A stretch of DNA of 64,000 nt from Diogma glabrata (lineage: Eukaryota; Arthropoda; Insecta; Diptera; Cylindrotomidae). Location: assembly GCA_963693315.1 (NCBI GenBank), contig OY856187.1, positions 48,006,485 through 48,070,484 on the forward strand, written 5' to 3'. Positions 1 to 12,780 of this stretch are shown piece after piece. The translations under genes and the position numbers were made by a program. The notes under the pieces were generated by a model. It was not told where the DNA came from. It saw nothing but the letters and a program-made list of their open reading frames with translations, and made no database searches. The stretch's first letter is position 1. Each line of letters opens with the position of its first letter.

Positions 1-455
1 TTGCAAAAATTATAACAAAATCAAAAATTGAAACTCTTTCCAATATTCTTAAAATATTGCAAAAATTATAACAAAATCAAATATACAAACTTTTTCGAAA
101 TTCTAAAATATTCCAAAAATTATAACAAATTCAAAAATTTCTTAAAATAATGCAAAAATTATAAAAAATCAAAAAAAAAACATTTTTCAAAGTTCTAAAA
201 ATATTCCGAAAATTATTACAAAATCAAAAATTGAAACTTTTTCCAAAAATTCAAGCTTTTTTCCAAAATTCTAAAAATTGTGCAAAAATTATAACAAAAT
301 GAAAAAAAATTTTTTTCAAAATTCCAAAAATAATATTAAAATCAAAAATACAAACTTTTTCAAAATTCTAAAAATATTCCAAAATTTCAATCTTTTTCCA
401 AAATTCTAGAAATATCGCAAATATTATAACAAAATCAATATTACAAACTTTTTTC
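1..455. repeat. AT-rich minisatellite, unit about 57-60 bp
   Basis: Imperfect tandem copies of a unit made of the blocks 'caaaaattataacaaaatc', 'aaactttttcc' and 'aaaattctaaaaatattcc' run from the window edge to about 455. Copies differ by small indels and substitutions, so the array is old. Its left end lies outside the window. Confidence 0.8.
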
Positions 456-1250
456 ATGTTCAATTACATTTCATGTCATACAAATATTTAATTTTATTTT
501 TTTCCAAAAAATTGGGTAAAAATAAATGAAAATCATTCGTTTGATACACTTGACAATTTTTTGACAAACTTATAATGCAATAATCTAGTTTTTGGTCTCA
601 CATACCAATCTCGACTATCAAGATTTCTTGAAATTCAAGGTTACTACTCATTATCACATAAATATACCGTTTTTTAATCAAAAAATATGCAAATTTCCTT
701 GTCTTGACACACTTCACGATTTTTTTGACACACTTCCGGTACAGTTATCGAACACAACGTCCTTTCGGACCTGTCCATTGAGTATACCTATTTTTAGAAA
801 AAAAATTTTGAAATCCCTCTAGCAGTTTTCTAGATTTCGTAGGTAATGACGGACGGACGGCCGATCGGCAGACATACATACATTTTTTGCTTGTTTAGAA
901 TCAGTAGGTCCTAAAACGCCGAGAAATGCCAAAAAAAAGTGGGGGTAAGAATTCCACTTTTAGCTCGAGAATGTAATACTTAGGTCTTTCAGACCGAAGT
1001 AATTGAAATGTTACTTAAATCAAGTAAGTTACCTGACTCGACTCGATCTTCACTCCCAGCCCGCAAAAATTGTAATTATGAGTATTAGGCACATGCTATA
1101 TTTTCTTCTCAAAATTTACCTATTTCTCGTTCTGTTAATTTCTTTTACTTCATATTTTTGCATTTAACCAAACTATGTCACCTTTGATGGACTGGAGCGA
1201 CATAAAGGCTTCCCTATTAAGATAAACCATGAGTAATTGCATAAGTTTGA
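456..1250. other. Intergenic AT-rich sequence, no gene seen
   Basis: No coding region is supported here. The only notable patch is a short GC-richer stretch near 845-885 with tandem 'ggac' and 'atac' units, of the kind often left by old transposons in fly-like genomes. Confidence 0.5.
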
Positions 1251-1432
1251 TTCACTTAGACTTTTTGGAGAAGATATTGAAAATAACATGAAATGGAACA
1301 AACATGCAACCTTGCTGAATCTGCAATAAAAAAATAAGATTCTTCAGGCGATTGAAAAAGTTTTTAAAATCTATTTTACTCGTCCATATCGATTTGCTAC
1401 CTGAACTCTCCGTTCTAGTTGACAGGTTAAAT
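1251..1432 (+). pseudogene. LINE reverse-transcriptase C-terminal scrap
   Basis: The plus-strand translation gives LFGEDIENNMKWNKHA and then, after a frameshift, KKIRFFRRLKKFLKSILL. This matches in order the region just after the RT catalytic domain of jockey/CR1-type non-LTR retrotransposons, whose usual pattern is LLGVxIxxxxxWxxHVxxxAKxASxKLGxLxRxxKxF. It covers only about 60 codons, with a stop and at least one frameshift, so it is a dead fragment. The same region of a related element is preserved at 42487-42658 and, much fresher, at 59141-59440. Confidence 0.5.
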
Positions 1433-1794
1433 TAAATGGAATCTTCGCATATTCAATGAATCTAATCTAAGTAATGAAAAGTTATTAAAACACACAAAAA
1501 CATATTATGCATTGAATTTATGTTATTTTCATAGTACGCGAAATAATTATATTTTAAAATTATTTCTTATGTCACGCAAACTCGTAAAGGTTCTCCCAGT
1601 GATAACCAAAAGCTCGTAAAGGTTCGCCAAAATTACGAACTTTACCCATGATTTGTTCCCACAAAAAACATGAAATTAAAATATATATATAGTAGAATTT
1701 TTTTGCCAGCGAACACGAAATTTGTTTATCCACGACTACTAAAGAATATATACTTTCCATGCGTATATCTTTCATTGTAATTGTATTCATTCCT

Positions 1795-1972
<178 letters not shown>

Positions 1973-2224
1973 AATTCTTTTTTATTTATTTCATTACACT
2001 TTATTTATTCAAAATTTCCCTAACAAATTAAAAACTTGATTTGTTGGTATAGTAATATAAACAAGATAAAACAAGAACAATACATATAAAATAAACAAAC
2101 ATGTTTTGTTTTGTTTTAATTTCATAGATTTATTTCAATATGGCGATATAAACTTTTACAGGAAAACTTGAATGAAATTATTTGAAATATTTGTAGTCGT
2201 GGATAAAATAGTATCTTGTATTCG

Positions 2225-2340
2225 CTTAGGATGAAGGCAATTCTTCACTCGGATGATTCCCTCCACTCGGATGATTCCCTCCACTCGCTACGCTCGTTTC
2301 GGGAAACTTTATCCTCGTGAAGAATTGCCTTCATTCTAAG
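2225..2340. repeat. 24 bp hairpin with duplicated 18 bp loop unit
   Basis: The arms 2225-2248 and 2317-2340 are reverse complements with one mismatch (core ATGAAGGCAATTCTTCAC). Weaker pairing continues outward to about 2200 and 2365. Between the arms, the unit CTCGGATGATTCCCTCCA occurs twice in tandem (about 2249-2284), followed by CTCGCTACGCTCG. It is a substructure of the element at 1692-2807. Confidence 0.8.
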
Positions 2341-2807
2341 CTCATACAAGAATCTACTATTCTTATGCCTATATTGTTTGCACATGCGCATGCACATCCG
2401 CATATTGTTTGCACATTCAGTGTCTCGATTAAAATATTTAAAAAAAAATATTGGGGTCCCATTGAAATGGACAAAAAAAACGCATAAAATTAATAAATTA
2501 CTATTGAATGAATTTCAATTATAATAGAAAACCAAAAACTATGTAGTAAAAATATTAATGATTTTGTAGGCAATGTAACAAAATTTTGATAATTAAAAAT
2601 AATTATAATAAAAATAACGACGCCTATGGAAACAAATATCCCAACAAACAAATGGTACGAACTAGAAGTAGAAATTTAACTAATATAATTGTTTTGAAAA
2701 CAAATTTATCCCAAAATAAATAATACATCTCTGTTTTACTTTTTGTCTCATCTTTTATCTCTTGCTGCGTCCTATCTGTCAAAAATTCGCTGGCAAAAAA
2801 ATTCTAC

Positions 2808-5070
2808 ATATGTACATTTAAGTAACGAACAGACCAAAACAATTTTTGAAATTTAAATCCCCAGATAACGTTGCACAATGAAGAGAACTAGAATGAATAG
2901 TAAAACAGCTGTCATTTCAAAATTCATTCATAGAGAGAAAATGACTAATCAAAACAAAATAAATTCTTTTTATTGTAAAAGTTTCAAACTTCTGAATTTT
3001 TCCACAAACGAACACATGTAATTTTCTCTTTAATTTTTTCTTCCTCTCTTTGATTTTTTCTAAAACGATTTCGCCTACGTACGTCATTTAAAAAAACAAA
3101 CAAATGAAGGGAAACAGAAACGGCATTTAATTCTCTTTTATTTTAATTTCATTCATTTTCATTCTTAAAGTTTTTAGTTTAGTTTTGACTCTCATTCGGG
3201 ACTAATCAAATTCTTTTCGGTTTTCGTAAAAGTTAGCGGTTAATTCTTTTAAATTATTAACGGGCGATTTATGGTGTTTAAAATAAATTTGTAATTATTT
3301 ATCTTTAAATAAAAAAAAGTTATTAAAATTTATTGTTAAAGTGAGATAATTTTTTATTGTGCTTTTAAGATTGTTATTCAAAACCACACACACTTGAATT
3401 ATTTTGTTGTTGTTGTTATATGTTATATAGAAAAAACAAAATAAATTTTATAGTTACTGTTATCATTAAGGATTAATGTCTGCAGTGGATTAGCTCCTGT
3501 TTAAAAAAAATATTGTCAGTTTTTTGTTTATTTTGATGTGTTGTTTACATGATGTCGTCTTTTGAACTTGATTTTGAAAAACTGTAAATCATTATGCAAT
3601 TTCGTTGAATTCATTAGATCATCCGTAAACTATAACTACCAAACTGGTGGTGACATTTTATTAAGGTTATATGTTTAATTGCTTATTTACGGTATTTCCA
3701 TTTCGTTGTTGATAAGTAATTGTTATTTGCAACATTTTTATCAAACTTAATGGCTTACGTGAATTCTTATCACCGGTTTAAGAGTAACTCTAATCTTATC
3801 TTTGGTCTACAAGTTCTCCTATATCTGGTTGGGATATAATTCCACCAACCTTGTCGAATCTATTATTATTATTTATTATTCAGGAAAATTTATTCAAAAT
3901 TCCAAACAAAAAAGTATTTGTGCAATATTTTTCCGTTTTTTCCTAAATAAATCTCAATATCAGTTCTTCGAAAACTGAAAAATGTTATTTTTATCACCTG
4001 CCAGTTCGTTTTTATGGGATTTCTATTTATAAATAGATCCGCCGGACGATATTGGGAAACAAACTGTAAATTTTCAAATGTTCTTTAAATTTTAACATAA
4101 TCAATCTTATTTTTTGTCTGTAGATCTCGCTGTTTTTGAATGAATATCTCTCTCTGGTTGTGTGTATTGATTTGATTGGAATTTCCGGTCTAAGGATGTT
4201 TATGTTTTCTTTTGTAAAGTGTAAAGTTTACATGTTTTTATTATTAAGTGATTGTTCTCTGTTTGAATCACTCCATAATATTATGTAGCCCCTGATTTGT
4301 TTCTGTAGAGAGTGCGTTGTTGTCCAGACTGAGTCTGAAACATAATTTTATCCCCATTTCACTCGTCAGTGGGTTAGTGCTAAACAGATAAACTGTCGGG
4401 ATCCAACTTATTCCTACGAACAGAATAAACTGAAGACGCACTATCGTTTTTAAAATAAACATTACACTGATATAACTAGTCATGGGATAGATATTTTCAC
4501 TTTAGGTTGCTTAGCAACAATCAATATGTGCTCTGAATTAAAAATTTGTTAAATTTTTATTTAGCAATTGCAAAAATAAATTATATTCAAGTATATCAAT
4601 GAATCCGTAGAAAGCAGAACCGATACATAGAACCAAGAGAGGAAAGGAACATTTTTAAAGAAAGCAAAGAAACGTCAATTGAAATCACAGTTTAAGTAAA
4701 AATATATTCACTTATTGTGTATTGATAAGTTTTTAAAAATAAAAATTGCGTTTTTTGCGATGGAGTGCACAAAGCTGAAAGTGTTGTCCAACACTAAAAC
4801 TGGCTCTTTATATTACCCTATAATAGTCTTTCACAACAGGTTGGAATTAAAGAATATTCAGTTGCTTTTGGTAAGAATTTATTTATCAAATTTCATAAAA
4901 ATCGATCATCACACAGAGATCTTGAAGTTCGTGAAATTTAAGTTTGTGAAGAACCTACTCAGAGTTGATGAAGAAGGAAACCTTCAGCCACTAGATACTA
5001 AATAGATACTTGTACAAAGCTGGATAATACAGAATGATTAGTTAAATCTTCATTTAAAAATCTGAACACA
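2808..5070. other. AT-rich stretch without recognisable genes
   Basis: Short reading frames such as 4268-4483 (minus) and 4715-5005 (plus) have no recognisable domain, no splice support and no similarity I know. I see no RNA gene or structured repeat here. Confidence 0.5.
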
Positions 5071-5074
5071 CCTA

Positions 5075-6760
5075 TGAAATCAGCTAGGGTTGCGCCGATA
5101 AGCAAAAAGACCGACCGATTAATCGGGTAAATTTATCGGCCAATACCGATTAATCGGCTACCGACTATTTGTTTATAATATGCATTTTCAACAATTATTA
5201 ATACAATACACCAGATATGTATTGTATTTCGTCGAAGATCAAATCGATTTTAACTGAAACTGCAAACCAAACTGCAAATAAGTTTTATAAAAGAATCATA
5301 GTTAATTGAATGACAAATAATTATTTTAAACGTATAGCAAATGATGAGCCCTGTTAATATTTAATACACACTGAACTTTGTTAACTGATCTTTATTGTTT
5401 GCTATTAATACTAAAAACGTGTCTGTAATTTTAGTAAAATTTCTATTTCAATTAACTTAAAACTTAGATCTTTTATGGCTCCAAGGATTGTGTGGATTTT
5501 AAAGAGGATAAAAGTATTTGCTGCAAGTGTGCCATTTGTTTCCATATCAAGAGGAGGGAAAACGCCTAAAAATGTTACAACAACTAATATGAGGAATCAT
5601 CTAAAAAGTTTCACCCTAATAAATATGCAAAACAAACAAGTGAGCTAAAGAGCAAAAATGAAGATGCGAGATGTTCATCGGCAGCAATCAAATCTCATAC
5701 CAAAAAACAATCAACTTTAAATGAAATAGAATTGAAAAAGACGAGGAGCATTATTGATCGCAAATCTAAAGATAATAGATGTACATTATTTTATTGGAGA
5801 AATGATCATGTGGATGTACAGTCATATTCTATTCTATCTGATTTGGGATAATAAAAGCTACTCAAAAAAATTGTTTCCAGCTATAGTATTCTAAGTCGAA
5901 AACACATTTCTGAGAACACCATACCAGAAATATAGAACAGCACAAACAAAATTATTCAATCTCTTGCTGATGCCAAGTATGTTTCTTTAACCACTGAGGT
6001 TTGGACGACTACAACAAATACTCCATTTTTGAGTGTAACATGCCACTGGTTGTCAGATCAATTTCAAGAAAAAAGAACCGTTTTGAGAATTGTCCCTTTT
6101 AAAGATTCGCACGCAGGTGCACAGATTAGTGAAGAATTAAACAACGTGCTTGCACATTATATGTTAACAAATGATAAAATTTTCTTAGTATTACGAGATT
6201 CTGGAGCAAATATGGTAGCGGGAGTTCGGAATTGGGTTTAGAAAGAATGCATATTTATTGTCAGCAGGCAGTGAAAAATATTATCACAGTTAGTCGAAAT
6301 ATGTGAAACATTTTAATCATTCTGCTACCGCTGTGCATAAACTGACAGAATTACAGGAACAATTTGGTTTAAAGAAACCCAAGTCAATTCAGGATGTGTC
6401 TACTCATTGGAATTCAACGTACTTCACTATCCTACGTTAACTGATTATCAGTGGCCGATGGTGGATAAAATTGTGCAACTGATAAAATCATTTGAAGAAA
6501 TCCCTGTAGACAAGCAAACGAGAAGCAATTTGTTCAATAATAATTACTTCAAACAATGAAATTATTTTTACCAAAGGCAAGGACAAGCAGTTCCTTTGCA
6601 GCAATACAGACCACCGTAGATGAACTTAAGTCTTCAATTGAGAAAAAGATTTTCACCGTATTTCGAAAATAAGTCATTATGTTTGGCTTCCATGCTAGAT
6701 CCCAGATTTAAAATGAAATTTCAAAAACCTGATATGATAGAAAAATTCCTCTATTCCTCT
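5075..6760 (+). pseudogene. hAT transposase remnant (ZBED4-like)
   Basis: Plus-strand translations in changing frames give, in order, a degenerate BED-type zinc finger (CCKCAICFHI near 5520-5560), YVSLTTEVWTTTTNTPFLSV near 5980-6030 (the region of the first catalytic Asp in hAT transposases, here TEVW instead of the usual TDxW), FKDSHAGAQISEELNNVL, and CLASMLDPRFKMKF near 6680-6715, a hallmark of the ZBED4-like hAT group. Several stops and frameshifts interrupt it and the C-terminal dimerisation domain is not found, so it is dead. The candidate left end near 5083 begins GGGTTGCGCCGATAAGC and is followed by repeated CCGATTAATCGG-like motifs. No matching right end was found. Confidence 0.75.
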
Positions 6761-6955
6761 ATTTTAAAGGGAGAGGATTGAAAAAAATCTGAACAAACCT
6801 ATTAAATCAGCCAGCAACCAACCCAAGTGATATCACGTCAGAAACTATACTTAAGTTGACGCGGAACCAACCACATCGTAAGATCAATGACTTAGCAGAG
6901 GTCAACATTCCTCTATTTTACGGGAGGAGGATTGCAACCAATTTTCATCATTTAA
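6755..6955. repeat. Short internal duplications next to the hAT remnant
   Basis: The phrase 'cctctattttaaagggagag' near 6762-6778 recurs with small changes near 6911-6928. 'ctgaacaaacctattaaatc' near 6790-6810 echoes 'ctgaacacacctatgaaatc' near 5062-5082, just before the hAT left end. This suggests small duplications around the insertion. Confidence 0.5.
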
Positions 6956-6959
6956 GAGC

Positions 6960-9625
6960 GTTTTTGATGTTTTTATTATATTTTTTTAAGATCTTAGAAG
7001 TCTAATAGATGGTGCAGAAACGATAGTGAAGAATGTCAGCGTTACAGAATTTAACTATGACCCAGTCTAAGAAGGTCAATGATTGGTATTATAAAAAACA
7101 AAGAATTGCAAACAAATTTGTTCGCAGTTTCATGGAACAACCACCTTCATACCACAGCAACTGATATCAGAAATGTTTTTAAAAATCTTAGTGAAGAAGT
7201 GCAGCTGCAGATACGAGATTTATAGGTACATGCTCCTATAAAAATGTGAGAATAAAACAAAAGAAACGTGCCTCTTACAATGGAGTTAGTTTTCTGTCTA
7301 TAAACCAGATTTTAGCATTTCTAGATTATATTACAGCAGTTGTATATTAAGGGATTTATCATAGGATGATCTCTTCTCTAACGAATTACAAAATAAATGG
7401 AATTAAATTTGAACAAAATTTAAAATTAATTACAGCAAACAATATTCCTCGGGTTACATACAACTAACGTCGTAGTACAATTTAGTTCAGTTCAGTGATG
7501 TATCTGGACTCGTTTTTGCAACAGCAGTGTGAAAAAGATATCCATTCAGTTTAGTGGTGACAAAAGTGCAACACGACAACTCGAGATCTTCATCTCCGGT
7601 AAAATGGACCATCATGATTTTATCACGAAATACTCTAATGAGCTTGCAATGAAAATTGTATATTAGTCGCGATTCCATAACAACAAAATAGAATGGAACT
7701 TTCGTCCGCTGCAAACAATATCTTAAGAAGAGAAAAAATCACAGCAGTAGTCGTTTATTTCCACCACACAGCTGTATCAGATCAGCCCAATATGCTATGT
7801 ATTGGGATGAAGGATAATTTCTTCAACAAAATTATTAAGGTCGACGACCATGGTATGCTGGGGATAATGGCCGGACTACAACTCTTTATATTAATTCAAC
7901 ACATTCCAACGATTCTCATAATTCATTTTTTAAGAGGCTGAGAGTAGTTTTTTTTTAATTTTGTTGTTAATCCACTGCTCTGAAAAAAATATACTATAAT
8001 TTAATAAAACGTTCTATGCTGGAAATTAGCTACGTAATTAATAAAACTTTATTCTTGTTTAACCGGTTTTATAAAAGGTCTTATAGGATGAATTGAATAT
8101 TCTAAGATATCTTGTCTTGTTATTGAAATTGAACTAAGAAGAGAAAAAAGGAGAATTACAAAAAAACTTAGGTTTTGTTAGTTAAAGGACAAAGGATTTT
8201 CGTTTTATTTTCTATGAAATTTTAAAGATAATACCGACCTATGGAACAAAGCAGTGATTTTAATATTCAATTCAAATGAAAAACTATAAATGTTTTGTGT
8301 ATAAATTTTGATAGTGGAATCATGTAATGATGTCATCTTACAAAATTTAATAAAAATAAAATATTTATATAATCGTTTATGTGATTATTATAACCACAGG
8401 GTTGTTATAAATTTTTTTATTATGATATCATTATTGAAAATTATTTTTAATTGAATGTAAAACATTCTGAGAAATTTTTTTTATGTGAATAACGCAAAGA
8501 ATTATTTACGGTTGAATGTAAATAGCGTTTTTAATTGATAGACATTTTGTCTTCGTGGTTTGGTTTGTGATAATAAGAAAACAGTTGTTTGAACTGTTTT
8601 TTATTTCAGTTATTTTTTAAACTCCCTGCGAATAAAAATTCGAAACATCTTTAATATTTGTATAATATGACAACATATTTTAAAAATTGCGCCATTATTC
8701 ATTTTTATTAAAATATAGAAATGAGTCTAGAAGAGATAATCTTTTTTAAATGTTTTTATTAAAAATATGTGGTTTTGTTTTCAACGATACTATTGTTTAA
8801 TTTTGATAATCCTTCCTTGGTTTATATACTTATTGTTATAATTATAATATGTTTGTTTTCATGGTAAACAGCAAATCACTACACTACTTATACGAGAACT
8901 TGAAATATAAAAAAAGATATAAAGATAAGAATATTATACTGGCGAAAATTTTCTTAAAGAAATAAATTAAGTGAATTAAATAATATTTAAAGTGTTGTGT
9001 TACGATTGTACCATTGAAGCGATCTCCTGATGTTTATATATTTTAGTGGTTATAAATTATGAAAGATTTTGGTTATTTTACTCCTTAAAATTTAATTGAA
9101 TTAATTAGTGATATAATTGTGAAATTTAAAAAATGCGGGTGTAGTCAAACCATAATTACATAACCTGTTTCGGATAATCTTAAACGAACTGAATAACTGA
9201 AACCATCGATACAATTTAATCTTAACGTATATATTTAACGTCTGTAAAAATTATGTTAGGTTTGCTATTTTATTACTTTTCCTTCTAATGTTGATGATCT
9301 ATTTGTATTAGAGCGTGACTTGGAGGAAACTTTTTTCTAATAATAATATTATTATTATAATTTTTTTTATGATATATTCTTTGAAAATCATAACGAAATG
9401 TAGATCTAGTGTGAATTATTTTTATATGTTTTAACTATATGTATAGTTACTATGTTAGTACTGATAAATGTGGAAATAAGGTAATTGTGTGAATTACTAC
9501 ATGATTGAATGCTGTAATGAGTGTAATAAATGTATGTGAAAACTAGAACAAATAAGCATAGCGTATGTATATATTGACAGCTCTTAATCATTTTGTGGAA
9601 TATCTGTAAGAAACGTGTCGGTCTC
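6960..9625. other. AT-rich noncoding stretch
   Basis: No gene is supported. The frames at 7487-7714 (minus) and 7693-7941 (plus) overlap on opposite strands and lack recognisable domains. Near 7433-7446 is 'acagcaaacaatattcc', shared with the solo LTR at 21047-21716, so a small LTR scrap may be present. Confidence 0.45.
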
Positions 9626-9626
9626 C

Positions 9627-9750
9627 TCATAACAAGTTCAACAATTATCTCGTCTGGGTGCCAAGGCATTGCGGTATAACATGGCATCTGACCGCCGATG
9701 AACTCGCTCGATAAGGTGCTAGTTCCTATTTTCAAGACATGTTTAGTAAT
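9627..9750 (+). pseudogene. LINE RNase H domain fragment
   Basis: The plus strand reads NNYLVWVPRHCGI and then HLTADELAR, a stop, and GAS. This is the C-terminal part of the RNase H domain of insect non-LTR retrotransposons, where WVPGHCGIxGNxxADELAR is the usual form with the catalytic His and Asp. The Gly after WVP is replaced by Arg and a stop follows ADELAR. About 40 codons survive, with no RT or endonuclease nearby. Confidence 0.65.
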
Positions 9751-9759
9751 ACCATTTGC

Positions 9760-10349
9760 TTAAAAAAAAAATTGCTGCTTTAAAAAAAAATAAATAAATG
9801 AAATAATGAAATAAATGAAAGATGGTCAGGGGATACCACGTAGTTTGATATAGCCAGGCGAATTTGGTTTGAATGGGACGTTCGGAATCTGACCAACTGG
9901 TTTGTATGGCTGTTGCTTTTGTTCGAAATTCTTTCAGGTTTTATTAAATAAATTCGATGTTTACTTTACAAAACTTTAGGCAAATGGGAGGAGTTTTATT
10001 GTCAATTTTTAATTGACATAAAGGTTAAATGTGGATGACTTGAATGTCAATGCAGTATTTCTTGCTGTGGAAAATTCGTAAAATTGTTTTTTTAAATTTT
10101 TAGATTAAAAAGTTATTGAATTGAAAAGTCAAAGAAATTAGAAAAAGCTTTTTAATCAGTTTAACTTTCATTATTTTGCCAACAGCAAACATCAACTTGT
10201 TCTTTTATCTAAAAAACAGTATTGGTCAGAATATCAGATAGTCCTTTCAGACCTTAGCAAGAAATTTTGATTTTTAGTAGTTCTTTATTTCAAAGATGAT
10301 GCAAAACTTATGTTTTTATAATTTGTTTCTTCATAGCCGTCTTGCAGTA
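9760..10349. other. AT-rich 5' flank, no gene seen
   Basis: No coding, RNA or repeat structure is recognised. It lies upstream of the rhotekin start codon and could hold untranslated exons that cannot be called without transcripts. Confidence 0.4.
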
Positions 10350-10734
10350 CCCGGGTAAGAAAAAGCTAATGGACCAACCTGGGCCAAGCCAGACTTAACA
10401 TTTTCAAACGGCCTAAGCTTGGACTGATGTCCTGTGGCCAAGTCTGGCAAATAATAATTGGACCAGGTCTTCCAAACCATTTTTTCCAGACCTCCTTTAA
10501 ATGTGTGGAAAGACTAACATATATAAAAATAAAGATAAACATAATATAGCTTGCACATGTTTACAATGCATTAACCTGGTGAATAACGCGTAATATAATA
10601 AACTGAATCTTGGTTCAGTACGGGCATTTACAACTGACCCAGACTGAAACCAAAGTTAACTAACCAGGGCTTGGTTCGCCAATACTGGCCCAAGATTGGT
10701 GTGTTGTTGATTATATTGGCAGTTTCTACCCGGG
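10350..10734. mobile_element. 385 bp MITE, CCCGRGYAGAAA family, copy 1
   Basis: It begins CCCGGGTAAGAAA (10350-10362) and ends TTTCTACCCGGG (10723-10734), an inverted repeat with one inserted base. The interior is richer in GC than the surroundings and is full of degenerate CCNGG-type motifs in both orientations, such as CCTGGGCCAAGCC and ACCAGGGCTTGGTTC. The copy at 44609-45002 has the same end sequence, length and internal style. No reading frame is present. The superfamily is unknown and no clear target duplication is visible. Confidence 0.65.
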
Positions 10735-11379
10735 GGATAGTTATTTTGATGAAATAAGAACTTAGCATATATGTTTCTAATGATGTTCGTAATAATTCCT
10801 AAGTTCTTGAGTTATAATAGTTCCAACCTAGTTATATAAGCTAATAGACAATGTCGTGCTCCTCACTTTCATGACGAACTTCAATCCCTCGCGTACGTGT
10901 TCATAAATATGTTCATGGCCTGAGAATTCGAATTCCTATCCAAACCCCTGATGGGAGTTGTTTGCTCGCCTTCAAACATCATCATATTCATATTAATCCT
11001 AAATCCAACCCTGTTAATTCAACTAATTCTTATAACATAACGATCAATATTTTTGTATATGTTTCTTCGTTGCGTGCTCTACTATAACACCGCACATTAA
11101 CTATAAATATAGGGTGAATCCCTTGATAAACATAAAAAATGTAACTATAACAATAACAGCAACACAAACTAAAATTGTAGTTTTGAACAACAATTTGTAC
11201 AAAACAAAAAAAACAATTTAATTTATTTATCCACAGAAAATAATTATAACATAACAAAAATGGTGTAATATAAAAGATTATGTGTTAAACATTCGTTTAA
11301 TTTACTTTAGTTAAAAAAAACTATTTTGTAATAGAAAAAAGTGAAAAAAAATTAAAACTATTAAGATTAAATTTATATA
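10735..11379 (+). other. Presumed rhotekin 5' flank or leader
   Basis: This is the sequence immediately upstream of the start codon. An in-frame TAA at 11368-11370 lies three codons before the ATG, so the coding region does not extend upstream in this frame. No TATA box or initiator can be told apart from the AT-rich background. The 5' leader and transcription start are undetermined. Confidence 0.4.
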
Positions 11380-11625
11380 ATGGAATCTTGTTTTCCACCA
11401 TTAGCGGCACTATCCTTACGTGGTAGTGGTAGTAATAATAGTATAACAAAGTTACAAAAAAATGTAGTTAATAATAGACATAGTACCGGTGGACCACCAT
11501 CTTCACAGGATGATATCCGGCTACAAACACATAAAAATAATAACAACAGCGATGTGCTGCCTAAACTTGAAATATTACAAGATTTGGATTTATATTATAT
11601 ACGACAAATCGCAAGCAGTTTGAAG
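11380..11625 (+). CDS. Rtkn: Rhotekin, first coding exon
   Basis: This exon encodes the first 82 residues of a rhotekin-type protein, a cytoplasmic effector that binds active Rho GTPases. The ATG at 11380 has A at -3 and G at +4, and an in-frame stop sits just upstream. Residues 1-60 are low-complexity and rich in Ser, Asn and Gly. Residues 63-82 (LEILQDLDLYYIRQIASSLK) lead into the Rho-binding helices. The exon ends AAG at 11625 before a GTTAAT donor, in phase 0, which fits the phase-0 acceptor of the exon at 57828. The reading frame continues into the intron for 14 codons before a stop, which is not coding if the donor is used. Assignment rests on the join to exon 2, since this N-terminus alone is poorly conserved. 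Confidence 0.78.
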
Positions 11626-11639
11626 GTTAATTTTTTTTC

Positions 11640-12660
11640 TTATTATATAAACTTTATTATTTTATTGTAAAAAATATGAAGTGTCAATGAATTTTGTTAA
11701 TAATATTTTATGTCATTGCATTTGAAAGTGATAGTTATGGGAATAGAGTGGAATATATGTTTAACTTTTACACTCAAATGCCAAACGATAATGATTTGTA
11801 AATGAACCCTTAGTAAATGAAAGAAATTTATTACATAAGTTTATGAGTGCTGGTTTCATCATAAAAATTAAGTCTTCTTAACTTAGATCATTATACTATT
11901 AATAAACGACCTTCGAACTTAAAATTGAGTAAATTAAAGTACGAATTTGTCACCACAGTCGCAGTACTCTTGAGTATCTCTAACTATATAGCAATGAAAA
12001 TAAAAATAATATTTTCAACAAATAAATACTGAGATTGGAAGAAACCCTGAGACTCTGAACTTGTCATCAATATAGCAAATACAATTTGATGAAGCGACTT
12101 GACTTAGAGTCTAGACTGCAGACAAACTTTGGTACTATTTATGGTTTAGAAGCATAACCTCTAATTTAAGGCACTATAAGCACTAACTTGTAGGATAAAA
12201 ACCGAATATATAGATTTTATCTTGAAAAGGAAAACGTATCAAACAATATTCAATAAGTTTTGCAAATCCCGTTATTCCCAATAGATTTAGCAGACTAATT
12301 AAAGTTCTGGGGTCATTTTGCAAAAACAAAATATTGAAAATTGTGCTGAATTCCTTATAAATTACGTTATGTCCAATAGAAAAATTTGGCGAAATTTAGC
12401 GAGTAAATCTTAGTGCTGCAAGTATTGATAAATAAAAGTTATGCTAGACTGTGGTGTATTTTGTTGCAATGTGCAGCTTCGCAAACTTTATTATTTTTAA
12501 ACACTGAAAAAAAAAATTAAAATAATGACAACCTCATCTCGAAGTTAACAAATACCAGTCTATTCTGTCAAAATTGAAGTATTTAAAATTAATTGAGCTA
12601 TATTTACTTTTCACATAAACATTACGTGCGGTTGTCTAAACTACACTTTGTCTCAACTAC
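11640..12660. other. Intron sequence, nothing recognised
   Basis: AT-rich sequence with stops in all frames. No repeat or RNA structure stood out. Confidence 0.5.
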
Positions 12661-12662
12661 AC

Positions 12663-12780
12663 AACCGATCGAATTCAACAGTTGTATACAAATGTTGAAT
12701 TCGATCGGTTATAATCACACCCCCCGGTTATAATCACCCTCAGCCGCTTCGATCGGCTATAATCACCCCAACGCTTCTGC
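12663..12780. repeat. Perfect 18 bp hairpin plus CGATCGGYTATAATCAC repeats
   Basis: AACCGATCGAATTCAACA at 12663-12680 is exactly inverted at 12693-12710, with a 12-base loop (gttgtatacaaa). Directly after it, the motif CGGTTATAATCAC or CGGCTATAATCACC recurs three times (about 12705-12716, 12725-12737, 12753-12767). It may be the end of an unclassified element. Confidence 0.8.

Noticed and set aside
4715..5005. 96-codon frame as a possible small gene
   Set aside because: No recognisable domain, no splice or promoter support, and composition like the surrounding AT-rich sequence. A frame of this length is expected by chance in 64 kb.
11626..11670. Extension of rhotekin exon 1 to the stop at 11668-11670 as a short protein
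   Set aside because: The extra residues come from a T-rich intron start (VNFFSYYINFIILL), while the AAG|GT donor gives a phase that fits exon 2 exactly.
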